Below are positions 1 to 10,053 of a DNA stretch of 64,000 nucleotides, piece after piece (the stretch's first letter is position 1; every line of letters begins with the position of its first letter). The notes beneath the pieces are model-generated. The model was not told where the DNA came from. It did not search any database and saw nothing but the letters and a program-made list of their open reading frames with translations. This DNA comes from Xanthomonas theicola (GTDB taxonomy: Bacteria; Pseudomonadota; Gammaproteobacteria; Xanthomonadales; Xanthomonadaceae), in contig NZ_CP049017.1 of assembly GCF_014236795.1 (NCBI RefSeq), positions 4,132,001 to 4,196,000 of the forward strand. The letters are read 5' to 3'. A program made the translations under genes and the position numbers.

Positions 1-141
1 GCGATGGCGCAGGCGGCCGATGGCGGCTGGTGGGTCGCCGGCGCGCACCTGCCGTTCCCGGGCCTGGGCCACGTGCGCTGCGCCGGCGACGCGTTCGCCT
101 GGGTCGCGACCGAGTTCGCGCCGTTCCCGGCGGCGCCCTGA
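1..141 (+). CDS. MBL-fold metallo-hydrolase, C-terminal end only
   Basis: The first 46 codons in frame 1 run without a stop to TGA at 139-141. The peptide contains GAHLPFPGLGHVR and ends FAWVATEFAPFPAAP. The H-x-P-F-P-G-x-G-H-x-R pattern is typical of the extreme C-terminus of secreted metallo-beta-lactamase-fold hydrolases of proteobacteria. The zinc-binding HxHxDH core lies outside the window, so activity and substrate cannot be judged. It converges on engB, with about 125 bases of GC-rich spacer between the stop codons. Confidence 0.6.
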   Translation, partial: AMAQAADGGWWVAGAHLPFPGLGHVRCAGDAFAWVATEFAPFPAAP

Positions 142-267
142 GCAGGCGCACAGCGACACGCGGCAACGCCGAGCGCGGCCCGCCCGGCCTTCATTCAAAC
201 GGCGGTTCGCGCGACCGAGCCGCGCCAGCGCGCAGCGCCGATGGCGAATCCGGCGACGCCGCGCCCG

Positions 268-888
268 CTACGCGGCGGGCGGCTCAGGGTCCAGGCCCAG
301 CCAGCCGCCGACGATGGCGCGCGCTGCGTCCACGCCCTGGCGGGTCTCGCCGGAGAAGGTCTGCACGCCGACCGTGTCGCCGAATGCGCTGGCCAGGTCC
401 TTGCGCACCTGCTGCAACGCCTGCGCCTGCTGGCCGCGGCCGAGCTTGTCGGCCTTGGTCAGCAGCGCGTGCGCCGGCAACCCGCGCTGCACCGCGTAGC
501 CGAGCATCTGCCTGTCGTAGTCCTTCAGCGGATGGCGGATGTCCATCACCACCACCAGGCCGCGCAGGGCCTCGCGGGTGCGGAAATACCTGTCGATGAA
601 CGACTGCCAGTGCGCCTGCAGCTCCAGCGGCACCTTGGCGTAGCCGTAGCCGGGCAGGTCGACCAGACAGCGTTCGGGCTGGATCTGGAAGAACACCAAC
701 TGCTGGGTGCGGCCGGGGGTCTTGGACACGCGGGCCAGCGCGTTGTGCCGGGTGAGCGCGTTCAGCGCGCTGGATTTGCCGGCGTTGGAGCGACCGGCGA
801 AGGCCACCTCCCAGCCCCCGTCCTCCGGCAACTGCCGGGGATTGTGGGCGGAGAGTAGATACTGGGCACGTTCAATGAGGAGCGACAT
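268..888 (-). CDS. engB: EngB/YihA (YsxC) ribosome-biogenesis GTPase
   Basis: This TRAFAC-class GTPase acts in late assembly of the large ribosomal subunit and is often essential. The 206-residue product has G1 GRSNAGKSS (residues 32-40), G3 DLPGYG (77-82) and a G4 TKAD motif, in the order and spacing of EngB. The ATG at 888 gives the usual family start (MSLLIERAQYLLSAH) and length; longer readings upstream lack family sequence. It is transcribed divergently from cytochrome c4, with about 127 bases between the two starts, an arrangement I recall as common in Xanthomonas. Confidence 0.95.
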   Translation of the reverse strand: MSLLIERAQYLLSAHNPRQLPEDGGWEVAFAGRSNAGKSSALNALTRHNALARVSKTPGRTQQLVFFQIQPERCLVDLPGYGYAKVPLELQAHWQSFIDRYFRTREALRGLVVVMDIRHPLKDYDRQMLGYAVQRGLPAHALLTKADKLGRGQQAQALQQVRKDLASAFGDTVGVQTFSGETRQGVDAARAIVGGWLGLDPEPPAA

Positions 889-1015
889 GGCGCTAGGATC
901 GCACGTCCGCCGGTAAAGGCGGGTTCGTTGACCGGCAGGGCGCGGCGCGCGGATAATCGCGCGAGTGCGGTCGCCGGCCTGGCAGCCGCGGGTCGGGTCA
1001 TACGGAGCTTCAGCA

Positions 1016-1834
1016 ATGCGCCACGCTCGCGTTCTTGCCTTTGCCGGTCTAGCCGTTTCCGCCGCCGCTGCGGTCGCGTTCGCGCAGACCGCGGTGGTCC
1101 CGATTCCCGACAACGCGCCGGTGCGCATCGCGCCGCTGGAAAGCGACGTCGGCAAGGCCGCCTGGGGCGATGCCAAGGCCGGCCAGGCCAAGGCGGCCGC
1201 CTGCGCCGCCTGCCACGGCGCCGACGGCAACCCGACGATCGCGATGTACCCGCGCATCGCTGGCCAGAGCGAGCGCTACAGCGCCCGGCAGATGGCGCTG
1301 ATCGCGCACGGCGAGCGCACCTCCGGCGCGGTCGCGGCGATGCTGCCGTTCGTGCAGCCGCTGAGCGCGCAGGACATGCGCGACATCGGCGCCTACTTCG
1401 CCACGCAGAAGGCCGGCGCCGGCATCGCCGACGACGCGGTGGTCGGCGAAGGCCCTTACGCCGGCATGAAATTCTACGAAGTCGGGCAGCAGTTGTACCG
1501 CGGCGGCGATGCGGCGCGCGGGATCCCGGCGTGCATGGCCTGCCACGGCCCCACCGGCGCCGGCAATCCCGGCCCCGCGTATCCGCACCTGGGCGGGCAG
1601 CACGCCGACTACGTCGCGCGGCGCCTGCAGGAGTACCAGGCCGGCACCACCCAGGAACGCGACCCGGCCCTGTTCAAGATCATGGCGCAAGTGGCCAAGC
1701 CGTTGACCGAACAGGAGATCAAGGCCCTGGCCAGCTATCTGCAGGGCCTGCACGATCGCGCCGACGACCCGGGAGCGCAGGCCGCGCCGCCGCAAGCCGC
1801 GCCACAGCAGGCGGCGCCTGCGCAACAATCGTGA
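1016..1834 (+). CDS. Cytochrome c4 (periplasmic dihaem c-type cytochrome)
   Basis: This is a 272-residue exported dihaem cytochrome expected to carry electrons to terminal oxidases in the periplasm. A signal peptide covers about residues 1-23 (hydrophobic run ending AVAFAQ). There are two haem-attachment motifs, CAACH at 63-67 and CMACH at 173-177, each followed by GxxG-type sequence, which is the duplicated cytochrome c4 pattern. The tail is a low-complexity Ala/Pro/Gln stretch of about 25 residues, longer than most c4 proteins. A strong terminator follows at 1873-1903, so the dsbA genes downstream are probably separate units. Confidence 0.9.
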   Translation: MRHARVLAFAGLAVSAAAAVAFAQTAVVPIPDNAPVRIAPLESDVGKAAWGDAKAGQAKAAACAACHGADGNPTIAMYPRIAGQSERYSARQMALIAHGERTSGAVAAMLPFVQPLSAQDMRDIGAYFATQKAGAGIADDAVVGEGPYAGMKFYEVGQQLYRGGDAARGIPACMACHGPTGAGNPGPAYPHLGGQHADYVARRLQEYQAGTTQERDPALFKIMAQVAKPLTEQEIKALASYLQGLHDRADDPGAQAAPPQAAPQQAAPAQQS

Positions 1835-1872
1835 GCGTACGCCGCGCTCGCGGCGTCGGACCGCTTCCCCCA

Positions 1873-1903
1873 CGCCGGTCGCCACGACCGGCGTTCGTTT
1901 TTT
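1873..1903 (+). terminator. Intrinsic terminator after cytochrome c4
   Basis: A perfect 9-bp stem CGCCGGTCG / CGACCGGCG encloses a 3-base loop (1873-1893) and is followed by TTCGTTTTTT. It lies 38 bases after the cytochrome stop and ends 15 bases before the ATG of the next gene. The next gene's ribosome-binding sequence sits directly after the T-run. Confidence 0.8.
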
Positions 1904-1917
1904 GCCATGGAGATCGC

Positions 1918-2559
1918 ATGAACCGTCTGCCCCGCCTGCTGCTGTGCCTGTCGACCCTGCTGCCGCTGAGCGCCTGCGCGCAACCCAAGGCCGCCGCTGC
2001 GGTCGAAGGCCAGGACTACACGCTGATCGCCAACCCGCGGCCGTTCGCGCCGCTGGCCGGCAAGATCGAGGTGGTGGAAGTGTTCGGCTACACCTGCTCG
2101 CATTGCGCGCACTTCGAGCCGATCCTCGAGGACTGGTCGGCCAAGCAGGCCAAGGACGTGCGCCTGACCTTGGTGCCAGGCGCATTCGGCGGCTTCTGGG
2201 ACAGCTTCGCCAGCGCCTTCTACGCCGCGCAGGCGCTGGGCGTGCAGGTCCGCAGCCATCGCGCCCTGTTCGATGCCATCCACGAAAAGCGCAGCGTGCC
2301 GGTGCAGAACGTCGCGCCGGAGGAACTGGCCGCGTTCTATGCCGCGTACGGGGTCAAGCCGCAAGACTTCGTCGCCGCCTACAAGAGCCCGCAGGTGGCC
2401 GCGCAGGTCAAGGCCGCGCGCGACTTCGCCGCGCGTACCGAAATCCCCGGCACCCCGGCGCTGGTGGTCAACGGCAAGTACCTGATCAAGGGCAAGAACT
2501 TCCCGGACATGCTACGCATCGCCGACGCGCTGGTCGCCCGCGCGCGCGCGGGCAAGTAA
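1918..2559 (+). CDS. DsbA-family thiol:disulfide interchange lipoprotein (CSHC type)
   Basis: This predicted periplasmic thioredoxin-fold oxidoreductase has 213 residues. The N-terminus carries a lipoprotein signal with lipobox L-S-A-C (Cys20), so it is probably membrane-anchored. The redox motif CSHC is at 60-63 in the context EVFGYTCSHC, with the cis-proline loop GTPAL further on, and the helical insertion matches DsbA. GGAGAT precedes the ATG at 1918. The next gene is a paralogue with a different dipeptide (CPAC), which suggests two lipid-anchored oxidoreductases with different redox potentials or clients. The symbol dsbA is plausible but cannot be assigned to one paralogue from sequence alone. 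Confidence 0.88.
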   Translation: MNRLPRLLLCLSTLLPLSACAQPKAAAAVEGQDYTLIANPRPFAPLAGKIEVVEVFGYTCSHCAHFEPILEDWSAKQAKDVRLTLVPGAFGGFWDSFASAFYAAQALGVQVRSHRALFDAIHEKRSVPVQNVAPEELAAFYAAYGVKPQDFVAAYKSPQVAAQVKAARDFAARTEIPGTPALVVNGKYLIKGKNFPDMLRIADALVARARAGK

Positions 2560-2675
2560 GCCGCCGCCGCCCACCGCAGCACGGCGCTTCATCCAGGCCA
2601 TGGCATCATGAGCGGGTTGCCTACCGCGCTTCCGGCGCAGTGGGCATTGCCCCCATCCTGCTGGAGATGCCGCCG

Positions 2676-3506
2676 ATGAAGACACGCTTCGCCCTGACCC
2701 TGATGGCCCTGCTGCCGATCCTGGTGGCCTGCAAGGCCCAGGACGGCACCGCCGACACCGTCGCCCCGGCCGCCGGCGCGCCCGCCGCGGCAGCGCCCGC
2801 AACCGGGCCGAGCGACGCGGCGCCGGCCGCACCCGCCGTCGGCAGCCCCCCCGCCGCCGACGCTGCGATCCCGCCGCCGGCCGAGCGCGCGGCCGCTGCG
2901 CCGGTCGCGGCGAAGGCGCCGAACGGTCCGGAGCCGGTCGCCGGCACCGACTATGTCGACATCGCAGGCGGCCAGCCGTTCCAGCCGACCAACGGCAAGA
3001 TCGAGGTGGCCGAGGTGTTCGGCTACGTGTGCCCGGCCTGCGCGCGCTTCCAATCGCTGATCGGCCCGTGGAAGGCCGGCCTGCCGTCGGACGTGCGCTT
3101 CGTGTACGTGCCGGCGATGTTCGGCGGCCCCTGGGACGACTATGCGCGCGCGTTCTACGCCGCCGAGGCGCTGGGCGTGCAGGAGAAGACCCATGGGGCG
3201 CTGTACAAGGCGATCCACGTCGACGAGACCCTGAAGGGCGAGCGCGGCAAGGACTCGGTGCAGGACATCGCCGGCTTCTACGCCAAGTACGGCGTGGATC
3301 CCAAACAGTTCGCCGACACCATGGGCAGCTTCGCGGTCAGCACCCAGACCAACCGCGCCAAGCAGTTCGCCATGCGCAGCGGCATCACCGGCACGCCGTC
3401 GCTGATCATCAACGGCAAGTACCTGGTCAAGGGCAACAGCTACGACGACGTACTGCGCATCGCCGACCACCTGATCGCGCGCGAACGCGCGGCGCTGGCC
3501 AAGTAG
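2676..3506 (+). CDS. DsbA-family thiol:disulfide interchange lipoprotein (CPAC type)
   Basis: This 276-residue paralogue of the preceding gene has lipobox I-L-V-A-C (Cys19), then an Ala/Pro-rich linker of about 65 residues, then the thioredoxin fold with CPAC at 119-122 and a cis-Pro GTPSL loop. The long linker could let the domain reach through the periplasm from its membrane anchor. An ATG nine bases earlier (2667) is in frame and cannot be excluded; the later one gives a cleaner signal peptide. The gap to the previous gene is 116 bases, and the next gene starts 28 bases after the stop. Confidence 0.86.
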   Translation: MKTRFALTLMALLPILVACKAQDGTADTVAPAAGAPAAAAPATGPSDAAPAAPAVGSPPAADAAIPPPAERAAAAPVAAKAPNGPEPVAGTDYVDIAGGQPFQPTNGKIEVAEVFGYVCPACARFQSLIGPWKAGLPSDVRFVYVPAMFGGPWDDYARAFYAAEALGVQEKTHGALYKAIHVDETLKGERGKDSVQDIAGFYAKYGVDPKQFADTMGSFAVSTQTNRAKQFAMRSGITGTPSLIINGKYLVKGNSYDDVLRIADHLIARERAALAK

Positions 3507-3534
3507 CGTCCCGCCCGCAACAGACCGTCCCGCC

Positions 3535-4302
3535 GTGACCGCCCCCGCCACCCGCACGCTGCGCGTGCTCACCGCCAACATCCAGGCCGGCTCCAGCACG
3601 CGCCGCTACAGCGACTACGTGACCCGCAGCTGGTCGCACGCACTGCCGGCGGGGCGCAAGCGCAGCAGCCTGGACGCGATCGCGCAGCTGGCCAGCGAAC
3701 ACGACATCGTCGGCCTGCAGGAGAGCGATCCGGGCAGCCTGCGCTCGGGCTTCACCAACCAGACCCACTACCTGGCCGAGCGTGCCGGCTTCAACTACTG
3801 GAGCCACCAGCCGAACCGGCGCATGGGCGGCGTGGCCTCCAGCGCCAACGGCCTGCTCAGCCGGCTGGAGCCGGTCGAAGTGCAGGACCACCCGCTGCCC
3901 GGCCGGCTCGGCGGGCGCGGCGTGCTGCTGGCCAAGTTCGGCGACGGCGCCGAGGGCCTGGCGATCGCAGTGGCGCACCTGTCGCTGGGCGCCAATTCGC
4001 GCGCGGCGCAACTGGCGTTCATCGCCGAACTGCTGGCCGACCATCCCAACGCGGTGCTGATGGGCGACTTCAACTGCGTCGCCGACCGGCCCGAGATGCA
4101 GTTCCTGTACAGACGCACCCGGCTGCAACCGCCGGGCTGCGTGGTGCCGACCTTCCCCAGCTGGCGCCCGCAGCGCGCCATCGACCACATCCTGGTCAGC
4201 GACGGCCTGCGCTGCAACGCTCAGCGCGCACTGCCCGCCGCGTTCTCCGACCACCTGGCAGTGGCGACCGAGATCGACGTGCCGCAGGCGATGCTGCGCT
4301 GA
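3535..4302 (+). CDS. Endonuclease/exonuclease/phosphatase family protein
   Basis: This 255-residue protein has the EEP fold hallmarks: an N-terminal beta strand with an Asn (LRVLTANIQAG), a metal-binding Glu (VGLQESDPG), the MGDFNC motif in the second half and a C-terminal SDHLAV catalytic Asp-His. No signal peptide is seen. The start is GTG at 3535, 28 bases after the dsbA-like gene; no ATG lies between them. EEP members act on nucleic acids, phospholipids or inositol phosphates, and the substrate is not apparent. A repeat of the GTCGCGAC/GGAGCGACTT kind follows. Confidence 0.82.
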   Translation: MTAPATRTLRVLTANIQAGSSTRRYSDYVTRSWSHALPAGRKRSSLDAIAQLASEHDIVGLQESDPGSLRSGFTNQTHYLAERAGFNYWSHQPNRRMGGVASSANGLLSRLEPVEVQDHPLPGRLGGRGVLLAKFGDGAEGLAIAVAHLSLGANSRAAQLAFIAELLADHPNAVLMGDFNCVADRPEMQFLYRRTRLQPPGCVVPTFPSWRPQRAIDHILVSDGLRCNAQRALPAAFSDHLAVATEIDVPQAMLR

Positions 4303-4336
4303 GTGCGCTTCCTGTAGAAGCGGCTCCGGGTGGACC

Positions 4337-4394
4337 AGCGCATTTTCGACTCGGGTATTTGCAGACAGCGGGGTGTCGATCGAAAGTGCTTTAG
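4337..4394. repeat. Dispersed palindromic element, copy 1
   Basis: The left arm reads GCGCATTTTCGA and is followed by CTCGGGTATTTGCAG. The right arm TCGAAAGTGCTTTAG ends at 4394. The arms are near-complementary. Copies occur at 22287-22368 (best preserved) and 11491-11531 (left half only), each in an intergenic space after a gene. Confidence 0.7.
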
Positions 4395-4399
4395 AGCCA

Positions 4400-4455
4400 T
4401 CAGCCGCGACAGGCAGTACCAGCAAGATCCGTCGCGGCCGAAGTCGCTCCTGCAC
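4400..4455. repeat. Xanthomonas-type GTCGCGGC/GGAGCGACTT interspersed repeat
   Basis: CCGCGAC and GTCGCGGCCGAAGTCGCTCC lie on either side of a short spacer and match the abundant REP-like intergenic repeats I recall from Xanthomonas genomes. It sits between the converging EEP and TonB-receptor genes and could fold as a bidirectional hairpin. A second copy is at 11533-11612. Confidence 0.55.
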
Positions 4456-4461
4456 CCCCGG

Positions 4462-7347
4462 CTAGAACTTCAGGTCCGCGCGCACGTACAGGTAGCGGCC
4501 GCCGGGGACGTCGTACGTGGACGCGTCGTAGCCGTTGAGCGAGCACGACAGGCAGATCGGCGGATCCTTGTCGAACACGTTGTTGACGCCGCCGCTGACG
4601 GTCAGGCCCTTCAGCCAATCGAAGCGGTAGCCCAACTGCACGTCGTGGTAGGTAATCGCATCCAGCGTGTTGGTGCCGGCCGTCTGGTCGCTGCACACCG
4701 GGAACGCCACCGCGTCGCCGCACTGCTCGGTCAGTTCGGAAATGTGCCGCACCGTCCACGAGGCGTTCCAGCGATTCAACGACCAATCCAGGGTCAGGTT
4801 GCTGGTCCACTCCGGGATCGCGCTGTCCACCACTTCCACACCTGGCTCCTGCGGCTGCACCTGGCCGGCGGCGCCGGTGGCGACGTAGCGGGTGACGAAG
4901 GTGTTCTGCCAGCCCAGCTTGAAGCGCCCGGCCGCGGTCTCCGGCGAGGTCCAGAACAGGTCCACGTCCCAGCCGTCGGTCTTGATCGACCCCAGGTTGG
5001 TCAGGCGGTTGTTGAAGCTGTTGATGCCGCCGGTGGAGGCGCGGGTGATGCCGTCGCAATAGGTCGCATCCAGGGTGTCCACGCACAGGTCGAGCTGGGT
5101 CTGCGCGTTGATCGCCTGGATCGCGCCGTTGATGTCGTGGCGGTAGAACGTCACCTCGACGTCGAAGCGGTCCGACCACGGCACGTTGCTGGCGAACCAC
5201 GGGCTCCACACGAAGCCGGCGCTGACGCTGCGCGCCTTCTCCGGCTCCAGCGCGCGATTGCCGCCGGTGGTCACCGAGATCTGCGAGTTGGCCTGCTGGT
5301 AGCCGGCCGGCACGCCGAGCGCGGCGCAGTTGGCGGCGCTGCCGCGCGGCGCGGTGCCGCCCAGGCCGATCGAGCACGGATCGGACAGGGTCAGGTCGGC
5401 GCGCGCGGCCGAGCCGTATAGCTCGCCGATGGTCGGCGCGCGGAAGCCTTCGGCATAGCTGGTGCGCAGCACGAAGTCCGGCGACACCTGCCAGCGCAGG
5501 CCGTACTTGGGGGTGAACTCGCCGCCGAAGGTGGAGTAGTCGGAGTAGCGCCCGGCCAGGCTCAGGTCCAGTTTCTCGCCCAGCGGCGAGTCGGCGAAGA
5601 TCGGCACGCTCAGTTCGAGGAAGGCCTCCTTGACGTTGTAGCTGCCTTCGGTCGGCAGCGACGGCACGCCGTTGTAGTGGCCGATCACGGTCAGCGGATC
5701 AGGCTGGTACCAGCCTTCGTACTTGCGGTACTCCACGCCGGTGGCGAAGGACACCGCGCCGGCCGGCAGGGTGAACAGGTCGCTGCTGAGGTTGGCGGTG
5801 AACTGGGTCAGCTCGTTCTGGCTGCGGTCGTGCACCACCGGCTGGATCCAGCGCAACATCTCCGGGGTGATGCTGCCGGCGCCGCCGAAGATGTTCAGCG
5901 GCACGCAGCCGGCCACCGCCGCGCAGGCGGCCGGGTCGCCCAGCGCCAGGTTGATGTTGTAGATGTTGTAGCTGCCGTAGTTGGTCTGCTCGGCCTTGTT
6001 CTTGCTGTAGGCGCCGTTGACGTCCCAGAACCAGGTGCGGTCGGCGCTCTCGAAACTGCCGATGAAGCCGGTGCCGACGTACTGGGTGTCCACGCGCTGC
6101 TCGAACACGCGCGCGCCGCCTTCCACCGGCCGCCGCCCGATCATGATCAGGTTGCTGGACGAATCCAGGTCGAAGCCGAACGGGTTGTACGGGTTGGCCG
6201 CGGAAATGACGATGTTGTCGGCCAGCGGATTGCCGGTGCCGGCATCGGGGCCGAGGAAGATCGGTTCCGGCGCGGCCTGGTTGGTCGACTCGCGTCGGTT
6301 GCCGAGCAGCTTCAGGTACCACTGCACGTCGTCGTTGAAGAAGTAGCGGAACTGGCCGAACACGCCCTTGCGCTCGGACGGGGTCAGCAACAGGTTGGAG
6401 GCGGCGAAGTTGTAGCGGTCGGCAGTGCTGAAGCAGTGATAGTCGTCGCTGCGCGTGCAGCCGGCGCTGCCGTCGTAGCTCGGGGTGCTGGCGCCGCTGT
6501 TCGGGGTCAGGTCCTGCTCGGCGCCGGTGACCGGATCGACGAAGATGAAGCGGCCGTCCGGCGTGGCCGAGCTGCCGAAGCTGAGCCCGGTGCCAGGCAC
6601 CGGATACAGCGACTGCTTGCGGTCGCGCGCGTAGATCGGATCCTGCTTGGTGTAGTTGGCGCCCAGGAACAGGCTGGTGCGCTCGGTGCTGTGGCCCCAG
6701 GCCAGGTCCACGCCCTTGCTGGCGCCGTCGCCCTTGTCGTACTGGCCGTAGTTCAGCGTGACCTGGCCGCCGTCGAAGGTGCGCCGGGTGATGATGTTGA
6801 CCACGCCGGCGATCGCGTCGGAGCCGTACAGCGACGAGGCGCCGTCCTCCAGCACCTCGATGCGCTCGACGATCGCCAGCGGGATGGTGTTGAGGTCGGT
6901 GGCCGCGCCCACGCCGGACGCGGAGGATTCGTTGACCCAGCGCATGCCGTCGACCAGCACCAGGACGCGCTTGGCGCCGAGATGGCGCAGGTCCACCTGC
7001 GCGGAACCGGCACCGACGCCGCTGCCGTCGGGCGGGAAACCGAAGTTGCCGGAGGAGTTGAACTTGGTGTTCAACGCCGAGCCGGAGGCGGTCAGCTCCT
7101 GCAGCACGTCGCCGATCGAGGTCAGGCCGGTGCGCTCGATGTCGGCGCGGCTGAGCGTCTGCACCGGCACCTGGCCCTCCAGCTCGGCCTTGCGGATGCG
7201 CGTGCCGGTGACCTGGACGCTGTCCAGGGTGGTGGCGGACTCGGGGGCAGCGGGCGCGGCCTGCTGGGCGATGGCCAGCGCGGGCGAACCGGCCAGCAAG
7301 GACAAGGAAACCGCGAAAACCAAAGGATGGCGGTGCAGGCAATTCAT
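4462..7347 (-). CDS. TonB-dependent outer-membrane receptor
   Basis: This 961-residue receptor has a signal peptide (about residues 1-27, ending LAIAQQ), a TonB-box-like DSVQVTG near residues 42-48, a plug domain with LVDGMRWV and [15 protein letters not shown], and a large beta-barrel ending in aromatic F (VRADLKF). It lacks an N-terminal STN domain, so it is a plain transporter rather than a transducer. The plug and Cys-containing loops resemble the large Xanthomonas receptor group without a known ligand. The start at 7347 begins the signal peptide. No partner enzyme or sigma factor is adjacent, so the substrate is unknown. Confidence 0.9.
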   Translation of the reverse strand: MNCLHRHPLVFAVSLSLLAGSPALAIAQQAAPAAPESATTLDSVQVTGTRIRKAELEGQVPVQTLSRADIERTGLTSIGDVLQELTASGSALNTKFNSSGNFGFPPDGSGVGAGSAQVDLRHLGAKRVLVLVDGMRWVNESSASGVGAATDLNTIPLAIVERIEVLEDGASSLYGSDAIAGVVNIITRRTFDGGQVTLNYGQYDKGDGASKGVDLAWGHSTERTSLFLGANYTKQDPIYARDRKQSLYPVPGTGLSFGSSATPDGRFIFVDPVTGAEQDLTPNSGASTPSYDGSAGCTRSDDYHCFSTADRYNFAASNLLLTPSERKGVFGQFRYFFNDDVQWYLKLLGNRRESTNQAAPEPIFLGPDAGTGNPLADNIVISAANPYNPFGFDLDSSSNLIMIGRRPVEGGARVFEQRVDTQYVGTGFIGSFESADRTWFWDVNGAYSKNKAEQTNYGSYNIYNINLALGDPAACAAVAGCVPLNIFGGAGSITPEMLRWIQPVVHDRSQNELTQFTANLSSDLFTLPAGAVSFATGVEYRKYEGWYQPDPLTVIGHYNGVPSLPTEGSYNVKEAFLELSVPIFADSPLGEKLDLSLAGRYSDYSTFGGEFTPKYGLRWQVSPDFVLRTSYAEGFRAPTIGELYGSAARADLTLSDPCSIGLGGTAPRGSAANCAALGVPAGYQQANSQISVTTGGNRALEPEKARSVSAGFVWSPWFASNVPWSDRFDVEVTFYRHDINGAIQAINAQTQLDLCVDTLDATYCDGITRASTGGINSFNNRLTNLGSIKTDGWDVDLFWTSPETAAGRFKLGWQNTFVTRYVATGAAGQVQPQEPGVEVVDSAIPEWTSNLTLDWSLNRWNASWTVRHISELTEQCGDAVAFPVCSDQTAGTNTLDAITYHDVQLGYRFDWLKGLTVSGGVNNVFDKDPPICLSCSLNGYDASTYDVPGGRYLYVRADLKF

Positions 7348-7994
7348 CCGTCTCTCTCTCCAGAAAGGATGTGGGTCGGCCGCTGCGACCCCCTGCACCG
7401 CGACGGCGTGGCCTACCTTGTAAACAAAACGTAAACCCTAAGCAAGCAATCGGGCCGGGATTCGGACAGTCCCGGACCGACTGGACGATTTCGTAGACAT
7501 AGTGGCAGTCCATCCGGACTCGCATCCCGGCCAGCACAAGACAGCGCACGCCAGTCAGGCGATCGCCCGGACATGGCAGAAGCCAGCGGCACGCGGCACG
7601 TGCGGTCCGGTTCGGCGACGTGCGGGAGACAGGGACGCGGCGCTCTCGTCGGCAAGGCCGGCGCCGGCGACACGCCGACACCCAGCGCGGCAGTGCGCCG
7701 GGGCGCGCGCCGCAACACGTCCTCTCGCAATGCGTGGCGGGCACGGCTCGGTACAGCGCGCATCGGAGCGACACGCATGGCGTCGCTCCGATACGCAGGC
7801 GACCGTCTGCACCGCCGCGGCAAGCACGCCTGGCGGCGGCCCTGTCGGGATCCAGCCAGCGCCCACAGCAGCGCCGACATCGCTGCGCGGAGCGCCGCGC
7901 GCCACTGCGCAAGCGCCTGCACGGCGCTGCCTGCTGCGTTGCGCCGCAGCGCCCTTGCCGCGGCGATTCATCGGCGTTCGGTATAGTCCCGCGC
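7348..7994. other. Intergenic region between TonB receptor and slt (divergent)
   Basis: These 647 bases hold no convincing gene on either strand. The part next to the receptor (about 7410-7500) is AT-richer (GTAAACAAAACGTAAAC) and is the likely receptor promoter area. TATAGT at 7983-7988, only six bases from the slt ATG, resembles a -10 element, but its position would imply a nearly leaderless transcript. The middle is GC-rich without obvious repeats. Confidence 0.4.
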
Positions 7995-9962
7995 ATGAAA
8001 TTGCGCACGTTCCTCCTGCTGCTCGCCGCCGCGCTGTGCGGCACCGCTCCTGCCCTCGCCCAGAACCTGGACGCCCAGCGTCCTGCGCTGCGCGCGGCGA
8101 TCGACGCCGCCGAGCGCGGCCAGTTCGATCCCGCGCAGGCGGCCGCATTCAAGCAGCACCCGCTGTACGGCTGGCTCGAATACGCCAACCTGCGCCGCAA
8201 CATCGACCGCGTCTCCGATGCGCAGGCGCAGGGCTTCCTGAAGCGCTACGCCGGGCAGCCGGTGGCGGAGAGCTTCCGCGCGCTGTGGCTGCCGGCGCTG
8301 GCGCGGCGCCAGGACTGGCCGGCGCTGCTGGCCAACTGGAAGCCCACCGACAACACCGGCCTGCGCTGCGCCCAGCTCAATGCGCGGCAGGCCACCGGCC
8401 GTGCCGATGCGCAGTGGATCGACGAGGCGCAGGCGCTGTGGCGCAGCAGCGGCAAGCCGCTGCCGGACGCCTGCGATGCGGTGTTCGCGGTGCTGCAGGC
8501 GCGCGGCGGCCTGAGCGATGCGCTGCGCTGGGCGCGTGTGGAAGCGGCCGCCGACGCGCAGCAGCCGGCGGTGATGCGCAGCGCCGCGCGCGGCCTGCCC
8601 GCCGCCGAGCTGGCCCTGGCCCACGACTACGCGGCATTCCTGGATGCGGTGCATGCGCGCGCGCGGTCCTGGCCGCAGACCGAGCGCAGCCGCAAGGTGG
8701 CGGTGGACGGCCTGGAGAAACTGGCCAAGGCCGATCCGGACGCCGCCGAGCGGCAGTTGCCGCAGTTCGCCCAGGCGCTGCAACTGAGCGCGGCGCAGCG
8801 CGGTCAGGTGCTGTACCAGATCGCGTTGTGGACGGTGGCTTCGTACGGGGTGGATTCGGCGCGCCGGCTCAACGCCGTGCCCGACAGCGCCTACGACGAA
8901 CGCCTGCATGAATGGCGGGCGCGCGAGGCGATGGCGCGCGGCGACTGGCCGGCGGCGCTGGCGGCGATCCGCAAGATGGCGCCGGCGCAGCGCGGCGATT
9001 CGCGCTGGCAGTACTTCGAGGCGCGGCTGGCGGAGAAGACCGGCAATGCCGGCGAGGCGCAGCGGCTGTACCGCGAAGCGGCCAAGTCCGCCACCTTCCA
9101 CGGCTTCATGGCCGCCGACCGGCTCAAGCAAGCGTATGCGCTGTGCCCGTGGGAACCCAACGACAGCGCGCAGGCGCAGGCCGCCGTGGCCCGCGATCCG
9201 GCGCTGGTGCGGGCGCTGGAACTGTTCAAGATCGACCGCCCGGCATGGGCGGTGGCGGAATGGAACGACGCGCTGAGCCGCTTCGACGACACCCAGCGGC
9301 GCATCGCGGTGGAGGTGGCGCGCGACAACGGCTGGTTCGACCGCGCGGTGTTCGCGCTGGGCAAGCTGCCCAACGAGCAGCGCCTGTACGCGCTGCGCTT
9401 CCCGCTGCACCACGACGCCAGCATCCGCCGCGAGGCGGGCAGGAACGCGATCGATCCGGCCTGGGTCGCGGCCGAGATCCGCGCCGAGAGCATCTTCAAT
9501 CCGAACGCGCGTTCGCCGGCCAATGCGATGGGCCTGATGCAGGTGCTGCCGGCCACCGGCGCCAGCGTCGCGCGCAACCTCGGCCTGACTGGCTACGGCG
9601 GCGCCGCCAGCCTGTACGACCCCGACACCAACATCGCCATCGGCACCGCCTACCTGCGCCAACTGCTGAACACCTACGGCCTGCCGTACCTGACCATCGC
9701 CGCCTACAACGCCGGTCCCGGCCAGGCGGCGCGCTGGCGAACCCAGCGCCCCGGCCACGATGCCGATTTCTGGATCGAGACGATCAGCTACAAGGAAACC
9801 CGCGAGTACGTCGCGCGCGTCCTGGCCTTCAGCGTGATCTACGACTGGCGCCTCAACGGCGACGCGCTGCCGGTCAGCGACCGCATGCTCGGCAAGCTGG
9901 ACGCGCCGCGCAAGCAGTTCGTGTGTTCGTCCACCGGCGCCAACGCCGGGAACGGACAGTGA
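7995..9962 (+). CDS. slt: Soluble lytic murein transglycosylase (Slt70 type)
   Basis: This 655-residue exported protein cleaves peptidoglycan glycan strands to give 1,6-anhydromuropeptides. A signal peptide ends ALAQ at about residue 23. A long alpha-helical superhelical (U-shaped) region follows, then the SLT domain with the catalytic Glu in IRAES (E498), the [10 protein letters not shown] motif and [10 protein letters not shown]. Length and order match Slt70. The start is ATG at 7995. The gene ends 61 bases before a run of heptamer repeats that leads straight into cca. Confidence 0.92.
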   Translation: MKLRTFLLLLAAALCGTAPALAQNLDAQRPALRAAIDAAERGQFDPAQAAAFKQHPLYGWLEYANLRRNIDRVSDAQAQGFLKRYAGQPVAESFRALWLPALARRQDWPALLANWKPTDNTGLRCAQLNARQATGRADAQWIDEAQALWRSSGKPLPDACDAVFAVLQARGGLSDALRWARVEAAADAQQPAVMRSAARGLPAAELALAHDYAAFLDAVHARARSWPQTERSRKVAVDGLEKLAKADPDAAERQLPQFAQALQLSAAQRGQVLYQIALWTVASYGVDSARRLNAVPDSAYDERLHEWRAREAMARGDWPAALAAIRKMAPAQRGDSRWQYFEARLAEKTGNAGEAQRLYREAAKSATFHGFMAADRLKQAYALCPWEPNDSAQAQAAVARDPALVRALELFKIDRPAWAVAEWNDALSRFDDTQRRIAVEVARDNGWFDRAVFALGKLPNEQRLYALRFPLHHDASIRREAGRNAIDPAWVAAEIRAESIFNPNARSPANAMGLMQVLPATGASVARNLGLTGYGGAASLYDPDTNIAIGTAYLRQLLNTYGLPYLTIAAYNAGPGQAARWRTQRPGHDADFWIETISYKETREYVARVLAFSVIYDWRLNGDALPVSDRMLGKLDAPRKQFVCSSTGANAGNGQ

Positions 9963-10023
9963 GCCATCGCGCAGGCGCGCCGACGCCACGCCCGCGCGCC
10001 ACGCTGCACGCGTCGGCCTCCGC

Positions 10024-10051
10024 GAGTCCCGAGTCCCGAGTCCCGAGTCCC
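10024..10051 (+). repeat. GAGTCCC heptamer tandem repeat (4 perfect units) at the cca start
   Basis: Four perfect copies of GAGTCCC run from 10024 to 10051 and are followed by GA and then the cca ATG at 10054. They occupy the place where a Shine-Dalgarno sequence would be. Related heptamers occur at 37455-37475 and, degenerate, at about 37606-37650, 42590-42606 and 42706-42731. Confidence 0.8.
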
Positions 10052-10053
10052 GA

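Noticed and set aside
4330..7434. Long plus-strand open frames (for example 5677-7434) opposite the TonB receptor
   Set aside because: Their peptides are Ala/Arg/Val-rich without domain sequence, and the minus strand encodes a complete receptor. High GC makes antisense frames open by chance.
10024..10051. Possible CRISPR-like array
   Set aside because: Units are seven bases with no spacers; it is a simple tandem repeat.
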